DNA of 64,000 bases. Origin: CAWDVB01 sp963824105. GTDB taxonomy: Bacteria; Actinomycetota; Actinomycetes; Propionibacteriales; Nocardioidaceae. A program made the position numbers and the translations under genes. The first letter of the stretch is position 1. Each line of letters starts with the position of its first letter. Shown here piece by piece: positions 8,518 to 17,313 of this stretch. Where the stretch lies: NCBI GenBank assembly GCA_963824105.1, contig CAWGNN010000008.1, positions 1 to 64,000 of the forward strand, written 5' to 3'. Below the pieces are notes generated by a model. The model ran no database searches, had not been told where the DNA came from, and saw nothing but the letters and a program-made list of their open reading frames with translations.

Positions 8518-10292
8518 TCGGCGACGCGGGCAGCATCCGGCCAGTCCGGATCGGCAACGCCGCCGGCTTCTACGGGGACCGTTTCGAGGCGATGCGGGAG
8601 ATGGTCGAGGGCGGGCCGCTCGATGTACTGACCGGCGACTACCTGGCCGAGCTCACCATGTTGATCCTCTGGAAGGCCCGGCAGAAGGATCCTTCCCTGG
8701 GGTATGCCCCGACCTTCCTCGGGCAGCTCGAGGAGGTCCTCGGGACCTGCCTGGACCGCGGCATCAAGATCGTGACCAACGCGGGGGGGCTCAACCCTTC
8801 CGGTTTGGCCGACCGGGTGCGTCGGCTCTCCGAACGGCTCGGGCTGCAAACGAGGGTCGCCCACGTCGAGGGGGACGACCTGGTCGAGCGGGTGCCCGAC
8901 CTGCTGGCATCCGGCGAGCCGATGGTCCATCTGGACACCGGGCGTCCCCTGGCCGATGCGGGGATCGACGTGGCCTCGGCCAACGCCTACCTCGGCGGGT
9001 GGGGCATCGCGCGCGCGCTCGGGGCCGGAGCCGATGTGGTGATCTGCCCACGGGTGACCGATGCCTCGCTCGTGGTGGGACCGGCGGCGTGGTGGCACCG
9101 GTGGGACCGAGACGACCTGGATCAGCTGGCGGGTGCGGTCGTCGCGGGGCATGTCATCGAGTGCGGCCCGCAGGCCTGCGGGGGCAACTACTCCTGGCTC
9201 GATGAGATCACCGACCGTCGTTACCCCGGCTTCCCCATCGCCGAGGTGGCCGCCGACGGGTCCAGCGTGATCACCAAGCATGCGAACACCGGGGGACTCG
9301 TCTCACCGGGCACGGTCACCGCCCAGCTTCTCTACGAGATCGCCGCGCCGGCGTACGTCAACCCGGACGTGGTGGCCCACTTCGACACTCTCGAGCTCAG
9401 CCGTGAGGCGGCAGACCGGGTCCGGATTTCCGGGGTTCGCGGCACCCCGCCGCCGGACCGGTTGAAGGTGGCGCTCAACTACCTCGGCGGCTACCGCAAC
9501 AGCATGACCTTCGTCATGACCGGGCTCGACGTGGAGGAGAAGGCCCGGTGGGCGGAGACACAGCTGTTCGAGTTGCTCGGCGGCCGGGACCAGTATGACG
9601 AGGTCGACGTGCGGCTGGCCCGGTTCGATCGGCCGGATGCTCCCACCGAGGAGCTCGCCGCGGCTCACCTGACGGTCTCGGTGAAGGACCGGGACCGCGG
9701 CAAGGTGGGGCGGCGGTTCTCCAATGCCACGACACAGCTCTTCCTCGGCGGGTACGCGGGCTTCTTCGCCACGTCGCCACCGTCTACCGAGAGGGAGTTC
9801 GGCGTCTACTGGCCGACCACTGTGGCGTCCGAGCGGGTTGCGCACGCCGTGGTGCTCCCCGATGGCGTGCGCGAGCCGGTGCCGCACACGCCCGGCCAGG
9901 CGGGGGTCAGGGCGCCTGATCCGCGGCGGGTCGACCTGCCCGAGGCGCCCGACGGTCCGACCGTGCGAGTGCCCCTCGGTCGGGTCTGCGCGGCCCGCAG
10001 CGGGGACAAGGGCGGGAACGCCAACATCGGGCTCTGGACGCGTGACGCGGCAGCGTACGCGTGGTTGCGCGAGGCCGTGACGGTCGAACGGTTCCGGGAG
10101 CTGCTCCCGGAGTCAGCCGGCTTGGAGGTCGACCGCTACGAGCTGGCGAACCTGTGGGCGCTGAACTTCGTCGTCGTCGGACTCCTCGGCGATGGTGTTG
10201 CGTCCTCCACCCGCCCCGACCCGCAGGGGAAAGCCCTCGGTGAGTACCTGCGCAGTCGTTTGATCGACGTCCCCGACACTCTCCTGCGTTGA
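8514..10292 (+). CDS. atuA: Acyclic terpene utilisation AtuA family protein (DUF1446)
   Basis: A 592-residue protein starting with the family's characteristic region (RIGNAAGFYGDR, about 11-22), then GDYLAELTMLIL, NAGGLNP and QACGGNYSWLDE, all hallmarks of AtuA/DUF1446. The C-terminal 120 residues form the additional domain (VCAARSGDKGGNANIGLW) found in the longer members. AtuA is needed for citronellol/geraniol catabolism in pseudomonads, but its reaction is unknown. It lies between the TIGR03084 gene and an acyl-CoA dehydrogenase, overlapping the former by four bases. Confidence 0.92.
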   Translation: MIGDAGSIRPVRIGNAAGFYGDRFEAMREMVEGGPLDVLTGDYLAELTMLILWKARQKDPSLGYAPTFLGQLEEVLGTCLDRGIKIVTNAGGLNPSGLADRVRRLSERLGLQTRVAHVEGDDLVERVPDLLASGEPMVHLDTGRPLADAGIDVASANAYLGGWGIARALGAGADVVICPRVTDASLVVGPAAWWHRWDRDDLDQLAGAVVAGHVIECGPQACGGNYSWLDEITDRRYPGFPIAEVAADGSSVITKHANTGGLVSPGTVTAQLLYEIAAPAYVNPDVVAHFDTLELSREAADRVRISGVRGTPPPDRLKVALNYLGGYRNSMTFVMTGLDVEEKARWAETQLFELLGGRDQYDEVDVRLARFDRPDAPTEELAAAHLTVSVKDRDRGKVGRRFSNATTQLFLGGYAGFFATSPPSTEREFGVYWPTTVASERVAHAVVLPDGVREPVPHTPGQAGVRAPDPRRVDLPEAPDGPTVRVPLGRVCAARSGDKGGNANIGLWTRDAAAYAWLREAVTVERFRELLPESAGLEVDRYELANLWALNFVVVGLLGDGVASSTRPDPQGKALGEYLRSRLIDVPDTLLR

Positions 10293-10306
10293 CCAAGGAG
10301 CATCAC

Positions 10307-11461
10307 ATGGAATTCAGCACCAGCCCCGAGCATGAGGCACTGCGCAAGGCCGTCGCCGACATCTGCGACGGCTTCGGCGCGCGCTGGTACGTCGAGCGCG
10401 CCGAGCGTCGCGAATCGATCGCCGACCTGTGGCAGGCGCTCGGGCGCCATGGCTACCTCGGCATCAACATCCCCGAGGAGTACGGCGGCGGTGGAGCCGG
10501 TCTGGTCGAGCTCGCGATCGTGGTCGAGGAGTCGGCTGCTCGCGGCACCCCGCTGCTGCTCGTGCTGGTCGCGTCGGCGATCTCGGCGGAGGTCATCTCG
10601 ACCCACGGATCCCCCGAGCAGAAGGCCACCTGGCTGCCGAGGCTGGCCGACGGCAGCGGAAAGGTGGTCTTCGCGATCACCGAACCCGATGCCGGATCCA
10701 ACTCGCATCAGTTGTCCACCACCGCCACCCGTGAGGGTGACGACTGGGTGCTGCGAGGGCAGAAGTACTACATCTCCGGTGTCGACGAGGCCGACGCGAT
10801 CCTGGTCGTCGCCCGCACCGGTCGCGACGAGGCCACCGGCCGCGGACGACTGTCGTTGTTCGTCGTGGACGCGGACGCACCTGGCCTGGAGAAGACGTTG
10901 CTGCCGGTGTCGGTGACGCTGCCGGACAAGCAGTTCACCCTGCACTTCGATGACGTGCGAATCCCCGCCGACCGGCTGGTGGGCACCGAGGGCGACGGGC
11001 TGGCTCAGGTCTTCCAGGGACTCAATCCGGAGCGGATCACCGGAGCGGCGCTCTGCGTGGGGATCGGTCGCCACGTCTTGACCCAGGCAGCGGAATACGC
11101 GAGTCAGCGGGAGGTCTGGGGCACCCCCATCGGGACACATCAGGGGGTCTCGCATGCGTTGGCCAAGGCGAAGATCGAGATCGAGCTGGCCGCGTTGATG
11201 ACGGCCCGCGCCGCATGGCTGCATGATCAGGGCATGGCGGCCGGCGAAGCATCCAACATGGCCAAGTACGCCGCTGCTGAGGCGGCGCTCGGGGCCGTGG
11301 ACGCCGCGATCCAGATCCACGGCGGCAATGGATTGGCCACCGAGTACGGGCTGCTTCCCTACTGGGGACTCGCTCGGGTGCTGCGCATCGCGCCGGTCAA
11401 CCGGGAGATGATCCTCAACTACGTCGCCCAGCACTCGCTGGGCCTCCCCCGTTCCTACTGA
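10307..11461 (+). CDS. Acyl-CoA dehydrogenase (AtuD-like position)
   Basis: A 384-residue flavoprotein of the acyl-CoA dehydrogenase family. The N-terminal helical domain is followed by the ITEPDAGSN flavin-contacting motif (about 123-131) and the C-terminal helical domain with IHGGNGLATEYGL. It would introduce the alpha-beta double bond before carboxylation, the citronellyl-CoA dehydrogenase step in the Atu route. The ATG at 10307 is preferred over a TTG six codons earlier because AAGGAG lies six bases upstream. Confidence 0.92.
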   Translation: MEFSTSPEHEALRKAVADICDGFGARWYVERAERRESIADLWQALGRHGYLGINIPEEYGGGGAGLVELAIVVEESAARGTPLLLVLVASAISAEVISTHGSPEQKATWLPRLADGSGKVVFAITEPDAGSNSHQLSTTATREGDDWVLRGQKYYISGVDEADAILVVARTGRDEATGRGRLSLFVVDADAPGLEKTLLPVSVTLPDKQFTLHFDDVRIPADRLVGTEGDGLAQVFQGLNPERITGAALCVGIGRHVLTQAAEYASQREVWGTPIGTHQGVSHALAKAKIEIELAALMTARAAWLHDQGMAAGEASNMAKYAAAEAALGAVDAAIQIHGGNGLATEYGLLPYWGLARVLRIAPVNREMILNYVAQHSLGLPRSY

Positions 11462-11483
11462 GCAACCACACGAGGAGAGTTCG

Positions 11484-13106
11484 ATGAGCGACACCACGCC
11501 CCAGACCGGCCAGGACCTCGTGGACAACCTGATCCACCGCGTCAACGTGGGGGACAGCCTGACCCGGACCGCGCGCCGGCGGCCCGGGAACCTCGCGGTC
11601 GTCGACGGAGAGCGGCGCTGGACCTACGCGGAGCTGAACGTCTGGGTGAACCGGGTCGCGAACGCACTGGACCGCGACGGCTACCGCCGCGGGGACGCGC
11701 TGGCGCTCGCCTCCGGCAACAGCGTCGAGTTCCTCGTCGTCTACTACGCCTGCGCGAAGCTCGGCGTGGTGTGTGTTCCGGTGAACCTGGGGTGGAAGGC
11801 GGCCGAGGTGGCCTATGTGCTCGGGCACTCCGAGTCGCGCGGCATCGCGGTCGAGACCCAGCTGTTCGCGGCGATGGCCGGTGCGATCCGGGACACCCCC
11901 GGCGTCCGGGACGTCATCGTGCTGCCTGGTCTGGGCGGCGATACCACCGCCGACCTTGGTGACGTCACGCCGCGGACCCTCGACTCGATCGTCGACGGTG
12001 CGGCCGACACCGAGCCGGAGAAGTACGTCGCCGATCGCGACCCGATCACCTACCTCTACACCAGCGGCACCACGTCCTTCCCGAAGGGCGTCGTCGGCAA
12101 CCACACGGCGATCTACCTCGAGTCGGCGATGATGTGTCTGGAGGCGCAGTTCACCAGTGACGATCGATTCGTCGCGATGATGCCGATGTTCCACACCGCG
12201 CAGCTGAACGTCCACTGCACGAGCGCGGTGATGGTCGGCGCCGCGATCTGGGCGGAGCGGGCCTTCGATGCGGGGCGTCTGCTGGCCACGATCGAGTCGG
12301 AGAGGATCACCCAGATCTTCGGGCTTCCGATGATGTACCGCGCGATGCTTGACCACCCGGACATGGCCAGCCGTGACCTCACCAGCCTGCGACGCGCGCT
12401 CTACGCGATGGCGCCGATGCCGGAGGCACTCATCACCCGCTGCGTGGAGGAGTTCGGCTGCGGCTTCTATCTGCTGTTCGGTCAGACCGAGATGAGCCCG
12501 GCAACGACGTTGTTCCGGCCCGAGCACCAGCTGTCCCACAACGGTGCGGCTGGCACACCCGTGGTCAACGTGGAGGTGGCGATCATGGACGGGGACGGTC
12601 GTCTCGTCCCGGACGGGGAGCAGGGGGAGATCGTGTACCGGGGACCGCAGACCATGACGGAGTACCTGAAGAACCCTGAGGCCACCGCCGAGGCGTTCCG
12701 GCACGGCTGGTTCCACTCCGGGGATGTTGGGCGCTTCGATGCCGACGGGTTGCTCTGGTTCACCGACCGCACCAAGGACGTGATCAAGACCGGAGGCGAG
12801 AACGTCGCCTCGATCGAGGTGGAGAAGGCGATCTACGCGGCCGACCCGGCGGTCGCCGAGGTCGTCGTGGTCGGTCTGCCGCACGCGCACTGGAGTGAGG
12901 CGATCACCGCGGTCGTCGTCCCCGTCGCCGGGAGCACGATCGACCCAGACGCGCTGATCGCGAAGGTCAAGACGCTGATCGACCCCTACAAGGTGCCGAA
13001 GGCCGTGATCGTGCTCGACGCTCTGCCGAAGACCTCCACCGGCAAGATCCAGAAGAATGTCGTGAGGGAGCAGTACGTCGACCACTACGGCGGTCTCGGT
13101 GGCTGA
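11484..13106 (+). CDS. Second AMP-forming acyl-CoA synthetase
   Basis: A 540-residue ANL ligase with the P-loop YTSGTTSFPKG (about 192), FGQTEMSP in the A5 position, GWFHSGD (about 410), the hinge DRTKDVIKTGGENV and the catalytic lysine in TSTGKIQKN near the C terminus. GAGGAG precedes the ATG. Sequence similarity to the first ligase of the operon is limited to the motifs, so they probably activate different substrates, or the substrate and a shortened pathway intermediate. Confidence 0.92.
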   Translation: MSDTTPQTGQDLVDNLIHRVNVGDSLTRTARRRPGNLAVVDGERRWTYAELNVWVNRVANALDRDGYRRGDALALASGNSVEFLVVYYACAKLGVVCVPVNLGWKAAEVAYVLGHSESRGIAVETQLFAAMAGAIRDTPGVRDVIVLPGLGGDTTADLGDVTPRTLDSIVDGAADTEPEKYVADRDPITYLYTSGTTSFPKGVVGNHTAIYLESAMMCLEAQFTSDDRFVAMMPMFHTAQLNVHCTSAVMVGAAIWAERAFDAGRLLATIESERITQIFGLPMMYRAMLDHPDMASRDLTSLRRALYAMAPMPEALITRCVEEFGCGFYLLFGQTEMSPATTLFRPEHQLSHNGAAGTPVVNVEVAIMDGDGRLVPDGEQGEIVYRGPQTMTEYLKNPEATAEAFRHGWFHSGDVGRFDADGLLWFTDRTKDVIKTGGENVASIEVEKAIYAADPAVAEVVVVGLPHAHWSEAITAVVVPVAGSTIDPDALIAKVKTLIDPYKVPKAVIVLDALPKTSTGKIQKNVVREQYVDHYGGLGG

Positions 13107-13698
13107 ACCGGCCGGAGCGCCTCGCGTCCGCGACCCCGCTCGCAAGGAGAAGATCCTGGCGGCCGCCGCCGCCCTCATCGCCCGCGACGGATACCACTCG
13201 GTGTCGATGGCCGAGATCGGCGCCGAGGCGGGCATCACGGGATCGGGGATCTACCGGCATTTCGGCTCCAAGGCCGCGATCCTGGTCGCGATCTTCGACC
13301 GCGTGATGGATGAGCTCCTGACTGACGAGCAGCGGATCGTGGAGAGCCAGCTCGATCGGGCCCGCGCGCTGGACCTCCTGATCGACGGACAGGTGGAGTT
13401 CGTGGTCGGGTCGCGGGTGATCGCGCAGGTGTATCACAACGAGATCGCCAACCTCCCCGCCGTGGACCGCAGCCGCCTGCGCCGCAAACAGCGGCAGTAC
13501 GTCCAGGACTGGGTACGGGTGGTGGGGTTGCTCCGGCCCGAGCTGGACGACGAGTACGCGAGGAGCCTGGTGCACGCGGCGATCAGCGGGATCCAGTCCT
13601 CGCTCTTCCACACCGTCGGGCTCGCTGAGGATCAGCTGCGCGTCCTGCTGGCCGACGTGGCCCGCGGCACGATCTGCTCGACGTCCCCTCCTGCCTGA
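13099..13698 (+). CDS. TetR-family transcriptional regulator of the Atu-like operon
   Basis: A 199-residue regulator. The N-terminal helix-turn-helix spans about residues 33-56 (MAEIGAEAGITGSGIYRHFG), followed by an all-helical ligand domain. The GTG start overlaps the ligase gene by eight bases, so it is the last cistron of the operon. The perfect palindrome over the promoter at 1592-1613 is its most likely operator, with relief by an acyl-CoA intermediate, giving negative feedback on the operon that includes its own gene. The link is inferred from layout. Confidence 0.92.
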   Translation: MAEPAGAPRVRDPARKEKILAAAAALIARDGYHSVSMAEIGAEAGITGSGIYRHFGSKAAILVAIFDRVMDELLTDEQRIVESQLDRARALDLLIDGQVEFVVGSRVIAQVYHNEIANLPAVDRSRLRRKQRQYVQDWVRVVGLLRPELDDEYARSLVHAAISGIQSSLFHTVGLAEDQLRVLLADVARGTICSTSPPA

Positions 13699-13717
13699 CC
13701 AGTGACGTCGGTGGAGG

Positions 13718-14479
13718 TCAGCGAGGGCCGGCCACCAGACTTCTCCCGATTCCGTGGGCAGCCACCTGCAGAGCGCTCACCAGCCGAGGCCCGTCCTTAC
13801 GGAGGCTGGGCACGACGACGCCGATCGCGGCGACACAGTTCTCGTTCTCGGTGAAGACCGGAACGGCGACGGAGCAGGCACCGAGATCCATCTCCTCCGT
13901 CGTGGTCGCGTAGCCCTCGGTGATCACGCGGTCGAGCTGGGCGCGCATCCGGGCCGGCTGCACGACGGTGTACGGCGTGATCCGGGAGAGAGAGCCGAGC
14001 ACCTTCTCCTGGATGGTCGTCGGAGCGTAGGCGAGCAGGACCTTGCCCACCCCGGTGGGATAGAGCGGGAGCTTGGTGCCGACGCGGCTGACAACCGGAA
14101 CTGACCGAACGCCGGAGAGTCTCTCCAGATAGAGGACGGAGAGGCCTTCGCGGACGCCGAGGTGGACCGTGGCTCGCACCGAGCTGTACAGGTCGTGAAG
14201 GAATGGGTGGGCGACCTCGCGGAGATCGGTCTGGACCGGAGCGAGCAGCCCGATGTCCCACACGCGTCGCCCGACGACGTAGGACCCGTCCGGGCGACGG
14301 GTCAGGGCCCCGAGCCGGGCCAGCTCCCCGACGAGTCGGTGGGTGGTCGCGAGCGGAAGGTTGGCCCTGTCGGAGAGCTCGCTGAGCGATAGCCTGCGGT
14401 GAGCGGTGTCGAAGGCGCCGAGCAGTGCCATCGCCCGTGACACCACAGTCACCCCGGGTTGGGAGGTATTACCCGCCAT
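13718..14479 (-). CDS. IclR-family regulator of the protocatechuate 4,5-cleavage cluster
   Basis: A 253-residue IclR protein. It has a winged helix N-domain (about 15-75, LSLSELSDRANLPLATTHRLV) and the effector domain (about 90-250) with LGVREGLSVLYLERL. It is divergent from the lig genes. I start at the ATG at 14479, eight bases after GGAAGGA; in-frame starts upstream (to 14560) would push translation through the operator. The box at 14491-14505 overlaps its own ribosome-binding site, so autoregulation is expected. IclR proteins of aromatic clusters may be activators (PcaU, PobR) or repressors. Confidence 0.92.
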   Translation of the reverse strand: MAGNTSQPGVTVVSRAMALLGAFDTAHRRLSLSELSDRANLPLATTHRLVGELARLGALTRRPDGSYVVGRRVWDIGLLAPVQTDLREVAHPFLHDLYSSVRATVHLGVREGLSVLYLERLSGVRSVPVVSRVGTKLPLYPTGVGKVLLAYAPTTIQEKVLGSLSRITPYTVVQPARMRAQLDRVITEGYATTTEEMDLGACSVAVPVFTENENCVAAIGVVVPSLRKDGPRLVSALQVAAHGIGRSLVAGPR

Positions 14480-14490
14480 GGTCATCGTCC

Positions 14491-14505
14491 TTCCACTGAG
14501 CGGAA
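14491..14505 (-). promoter_or_regulatory. IclR-type operator box 1
   Basis: TTCCACTGAGCGGAA is a near-perfect 15-bp dyad (one mismatched pair) between the IclR gene and the aldolase gene. The same design recurs as a perfect palindrome at 17248-17262 before the LigI gene. It lies directly over the IclR ribosome-binding region. Confidence 0.6.
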
Positions 14506-14574
14506 CTTTACCTTCGCCACGTAGCTCGACACTTCCTACCGTGACCGCACACCCCGACACCCCCGGAGGTCGTC

Positions 14575-15264
14575 ATGCCCGTCGTCGTACGTAACACCCC
14601 TCGGACCGACCTCCCCCTGGTCGACGCCCTGGGGGAAGCCGGCGTGGCCACGGTCCACGAGGCCCAGGGCCGGACCGGTCTGCTGCACCACCGGTTGCGC
14701 CCGATCTTCGGCTCGGCCGCGGTGGCCGGCACCGCGTTGACGTGCACCGTCGCCCCCGGTGACAACTGGACGATTCACGTCGCGGTCGAGCAGGCCCGAC
14801 CCGGTGATGTCCTGGTCGTGACTCCGACCAGCGAGTGCGACGACGGGTACGTCGGAGATCTGCTCGCCGAGAGCCTGCGCGCCCACGGAGTTCGCGGCCT
14901 GGTGATCGATGCCGGCGTCCGCGACGTGGCGACGTTGACCGAGATGGGTTTCCCCGTCTGGTCGAAGACGGTTTATGCCCAGGGGACGGTCAAGGAGACG
15001 CCGGGGGACGTCCAGGTGCCGATTGTCTGCGCGGGAGTCCGCATCGAGCCCGGAGATGTGATCGTCGCCGACATCGATGGCGTGGTCTGCGTGCCGCGAC
15101 TGAGGGCCGCTGAGGTCCTGGAGAAGGCACAGGCAAGAGAGGCCAATGAGGCGAGCAAGCGGGCCCGGCTCGCGGCGGGGGAGCTCGGTCTCGACATCTA
15201 CGGGATGCGAGAGCGACTGGCGGCAAAGGGGCTGGTCTACGTCGACTATGAGTCTGGTGCCTGA
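14575..15264 (+). CDS. ligK: 4-carboxy-4-hydroxy-2-oxoadipate / 4-hydroxy-4-methyl-2-oxoglutarate aldolase (RraA-like)
   Basis: A 229-residue RraA-fold class II pyruvate aldolase. The divalent-metal/pyruvate site motif VIDAGVRD (about 112-119) is present, as is the DGVVCVP motif near residue 168. It cleaves CHA to pyruvate and oxaloacetate, the last step of protocatechuate 4,5-cleavage. GGAGG lies five bases before the ATG. It is the first gene rightward of the IclR divergent region. The surrounding LigJ, LigI, LigA, LigB and LigC genes make the catabolic role much more likely than an RNase regulator role. Confidence 0.9.
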   Translation: MPVVVRNTPRTDLPLVDALGEAGVATVHEAQGRTGLLHHRLRPIFGSAAVAGTALTCTVAPGDNWTIHVAVEQARPGDVLVVTPTSECDDGYVGDLLAESLRAHGVRGLVIDAGVRDVATLTEMGFPVWSKTVYAQGTVKETPGDVQVPIVCAGVRIEPGDVIVADIDGVVCVPRLRAAEVLEKAQAREANEASKRARLAAGELGLDIYGMRERLAAKGLVYVDYESGA

Positions 15265-15300
15265 GCCCGGGCCGTCGCGGTAGCGAACAAGGGAGCGGTC

Positions 15301-16200
15301 GTGGCTGAGGTAGTGCTGGTCGGCTTGGGTGAAGTCGGGCGGGTCTTCGCCGAGGAGATGATGTCTCGCGGCTACACGGTCCGTGCCTGCGACCCGGCTT
15401 GCGCCGACCCCGGTTCGCGGGCCAGCAGTCATGCCGCTGAGCTCGGCATTCAGGCCTCGGTCGTCCCAGGGCCCGAGCTGGCCGAAGCCGCGCTCGTGAT
15501 CAGCGCTGTCACCCCGGGATCGTGCGTCGACGCGGCTCGAGAGGTCGCCGCCTTGTTGGTGCCGGGAGCCTGGTTCTTCGATCTGAACTCCGCCGCGCCG
15601 GACAACAAGGTTCGGGCCGCGGCGTTGGTGGACGCTGCCGGCGGCCGCTACGTTGAAGCAGCCCTGATGTCGGCCATCCGGGGACGACGGCTCATGTCGC
15701 CCTTCGTGCTGGGGGGTTCGCATGCGAGCGCGTTCGCCGAAGTAGCCGGCGTCTACGGCCTCGGGAACGTCACGGTGGACCCGGGCCCGTTGGGGCACGC
15801 AGCAGCCACCAAACTGGCCCGCTCGATCGTGATCAAGGGAATGGAGGCGCTCTTCACCGAGTCGATGCTCGCGGCACGCCGACATGGGGTCGAGGAACAA
15901 GTCCTGGCCTCACTGTCCAACCTGCTCCCCGAGGCTGACTGGGAACAGGTCGCCACCTACTTCCTGGAGCGCACGCTGCGTCATGGTGTCCGTCGTTCCG
16001 AGGAGATGGCCGAGGCGGCGGCCATGGTCCGGGACGCCGGCGTGGAGCCGGTCATGTCGCTGGCCACCGCCGAACGCCAAGCCCTGAGCGGAGCGCTCCG
16101 CGCGCGTCTGGAGGACAGTCCCACACTGGGATCCTTGATCGACCTGCTGGACCACACAGACGCCCCACATCCGCCATCGCAAGAGGAGACCCGCGCGTGA
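15301..16200 (+). CDS. NAD(P)-dependent oxidoreductase, 6PGDH-like with DUF1932 domain
   Basis: A 299-residue protein with an N-terminal Rossmann domain (VLVGLGEVGRVFAEE, about 5-19) and a C-terminal all-helical DUF1932 domain with a conserved KLARSIVIKGMEAL stretch. The family is related to beta-hydroxyacid dehydrogenases. It sits between the aldolase and the OMA hydratase and overlaps the latter by GTGA, so it belongs to the pathway, but no 4,5-cleavage step requires this reaction. It may act on a keto or hydroxy acid intermediate or replace a missing activity. GTG start. Confidence 0.85.
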   Translation: MAEVVLVGLGEVGRVFAEEMMSRGYTVRACDPACADPGSRASSHAAELGIQASVVPGPELAEAALVISAVTPGSCVDAAREVAALLVPGAWFFDLNSAAPDNKVRAAALVDAAGGRYVEAALMSAIRGRRLMSPFVLGGSHASAFAEVAGVYGLGNVTVDPGPLGHAAATKLARSIVIKGMEALFTESMLAARRHGVEEQVLASLSNLLPEADWEQVATYFLERTLRHGVRRSEEMAEAAAMVRDAGVEPVMSLATAERQALSGALRARLEDSPTLGSLIDLLDHTDAPHPPSQEETRA

Positions 16201-17231
16201 TCATCGACTGTCACGGCCACTACACGACCGCCCCGGAAGCGCACACGCGGTGGCGTGAGGGCCAGCTCCAGGCGTTCGTGAGCGGGGCACCCGTGCCGGA
16301 GTACCCGGCGATCAGCGACGCCGAGATCACCGAGACGATCGAGGCCAACCAGCTGAGGCTCCTGCGCGAGCGCGGCGCCGACATGACGGTCTTCTCACCC
16401 AGAGCCTCGGCGATGGCGCACCACAAGGGCGACCTCGCGGTGAGCACCCGCTGGGCCCAGACGTGCAACGACCTGATCGCACGCGTGGTGGGCCTCTTCC
16501 CTGACACCTTCGTTGGAGTCTGCCAGCTTCCGCAGACTGCGGGTGAGCCACTGGACGCGGCCATCGCCGAGCTGCGCCGTGTGGTGGACATGGGTTTCGT
16601 CGGGCTGAACCTCAATCCGGACCCCAGCGGCGGCCGGTGGGACTCCCCGCCGCTCACCGACCCCTACTGGTACCCGCTCTACGAGGCGATGGTGGAGCTC
16701 GACGTTCCCGCGATGATCCACGTCTCGGCGAGCTGTAATCCGGTCTTTCACGCGACCGGAGCCCACTACCTCAACGCCGACACCACCGCCTTCATGCAGC
16801 TGCTGCAGGGGAACCTCTTCGAGCGCTTCGCGGACCTCCGGTTTGTCATTCCCCACGGCGGGGGCGCGGTGCCGTACCACTGGGGGCGTTACCGCGGGTT
16901 GGCCGACATGCTCGGCCAACCGCCGCTGGCCACTCATCTGATGCGGAACGTCTTCTTCGACACTTGCGTCTACCACCAACCCGGCATCGATCTGCTCTTC
17001 GAAGTGATCGACGTGGAGAACATCCTCTTCGGCTCCGAGATGGTGGGAGCGGTCCGTGGGATCGATCCCCTCACGGGCCACTACTTCGACGACACCAAGC
17101 GGTACGTTGATGCCGTAGACCTGACCGACGAGCAACGCGCCATGGTCTACTCCGGCAATGCCCGGAGGGTCTATCCCCGTCTGGACGCTCACCTGCGGGC
17201 TCGGGGCCTTCTGGGTGGTGACGGCCGGTGA
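16197..17231 (+). CDS. ligJ: 4-oxalomesaconate hydratase, amidohydrolase type (LigJ)
   Basis: A 344-residue amidohydrolase-superfamily protein. The metal-binding HxH motif is at the very N terminus (DCHGHY, His6 and His8), with further ligands in the IHVSASCNP region (about 178) and IPHGGG (about 220). Length and sequence pattern fit the LigJ hydratases that add water to oxalomesaconate (keto or enol form) to give CHA, which LigK then splits. It overlaps the DUF1932 gene by four bases. Confidence 0.88.
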   Translation: MIIDCHGHYTTAPEAHTRWREGQLQAFVSGAPVPEYPAISDAEITETIEANQLRLLRERGADMTVFSPRASAMAHHKGDLAVSTRWAQTCNDLIARVVGLFPDTFVGVCQLPQTAGEPLDAAIAELRRVVDMGFVGLNLNPDPSGGRWDSPPLTDPYWYPLYEAMVELDVPAMIHVSASCNPVFHATGAHYLNADTTAFMQLLQGNLFERFADLRFVIPHGGGAVPYHWGRYRGLADMLGQPPLATHLMRNVFFDTCVYHQPGIDLLFEVIDVENILFGSEMVGAVRGIDPLTGHYFDDTKRYVDAVDLTDEQRAMVYSGNARRVYPRLDAHLRARGLLGGDGR

Positions 17232-17247
17232 CCTGGTCTGACTCCAC

Positions 17248-17262
17248 TTCCACTCAGTGGAA
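17248..17262 (+). promoter_or_regulatory. IclR-type operator box 2 (perfect palindrome)
   Basis: TTCCACT-C-AGTGGAA is a perfect 7-1-7 palindrome in the gap between ligJ and ligI. It matches the box by the IclR gene (14491-14505) at 13 of 15 positions. It implies a second regulated promoter for ligI-ligA-ligB-ligC-pobA. Confidence 0.65.
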
Positions 17263-17313
17263 TCTTGGATGCAAGCCGCCCACACGGTGCGGCTTAGCGT
17301 GAGCGAGGTGACC

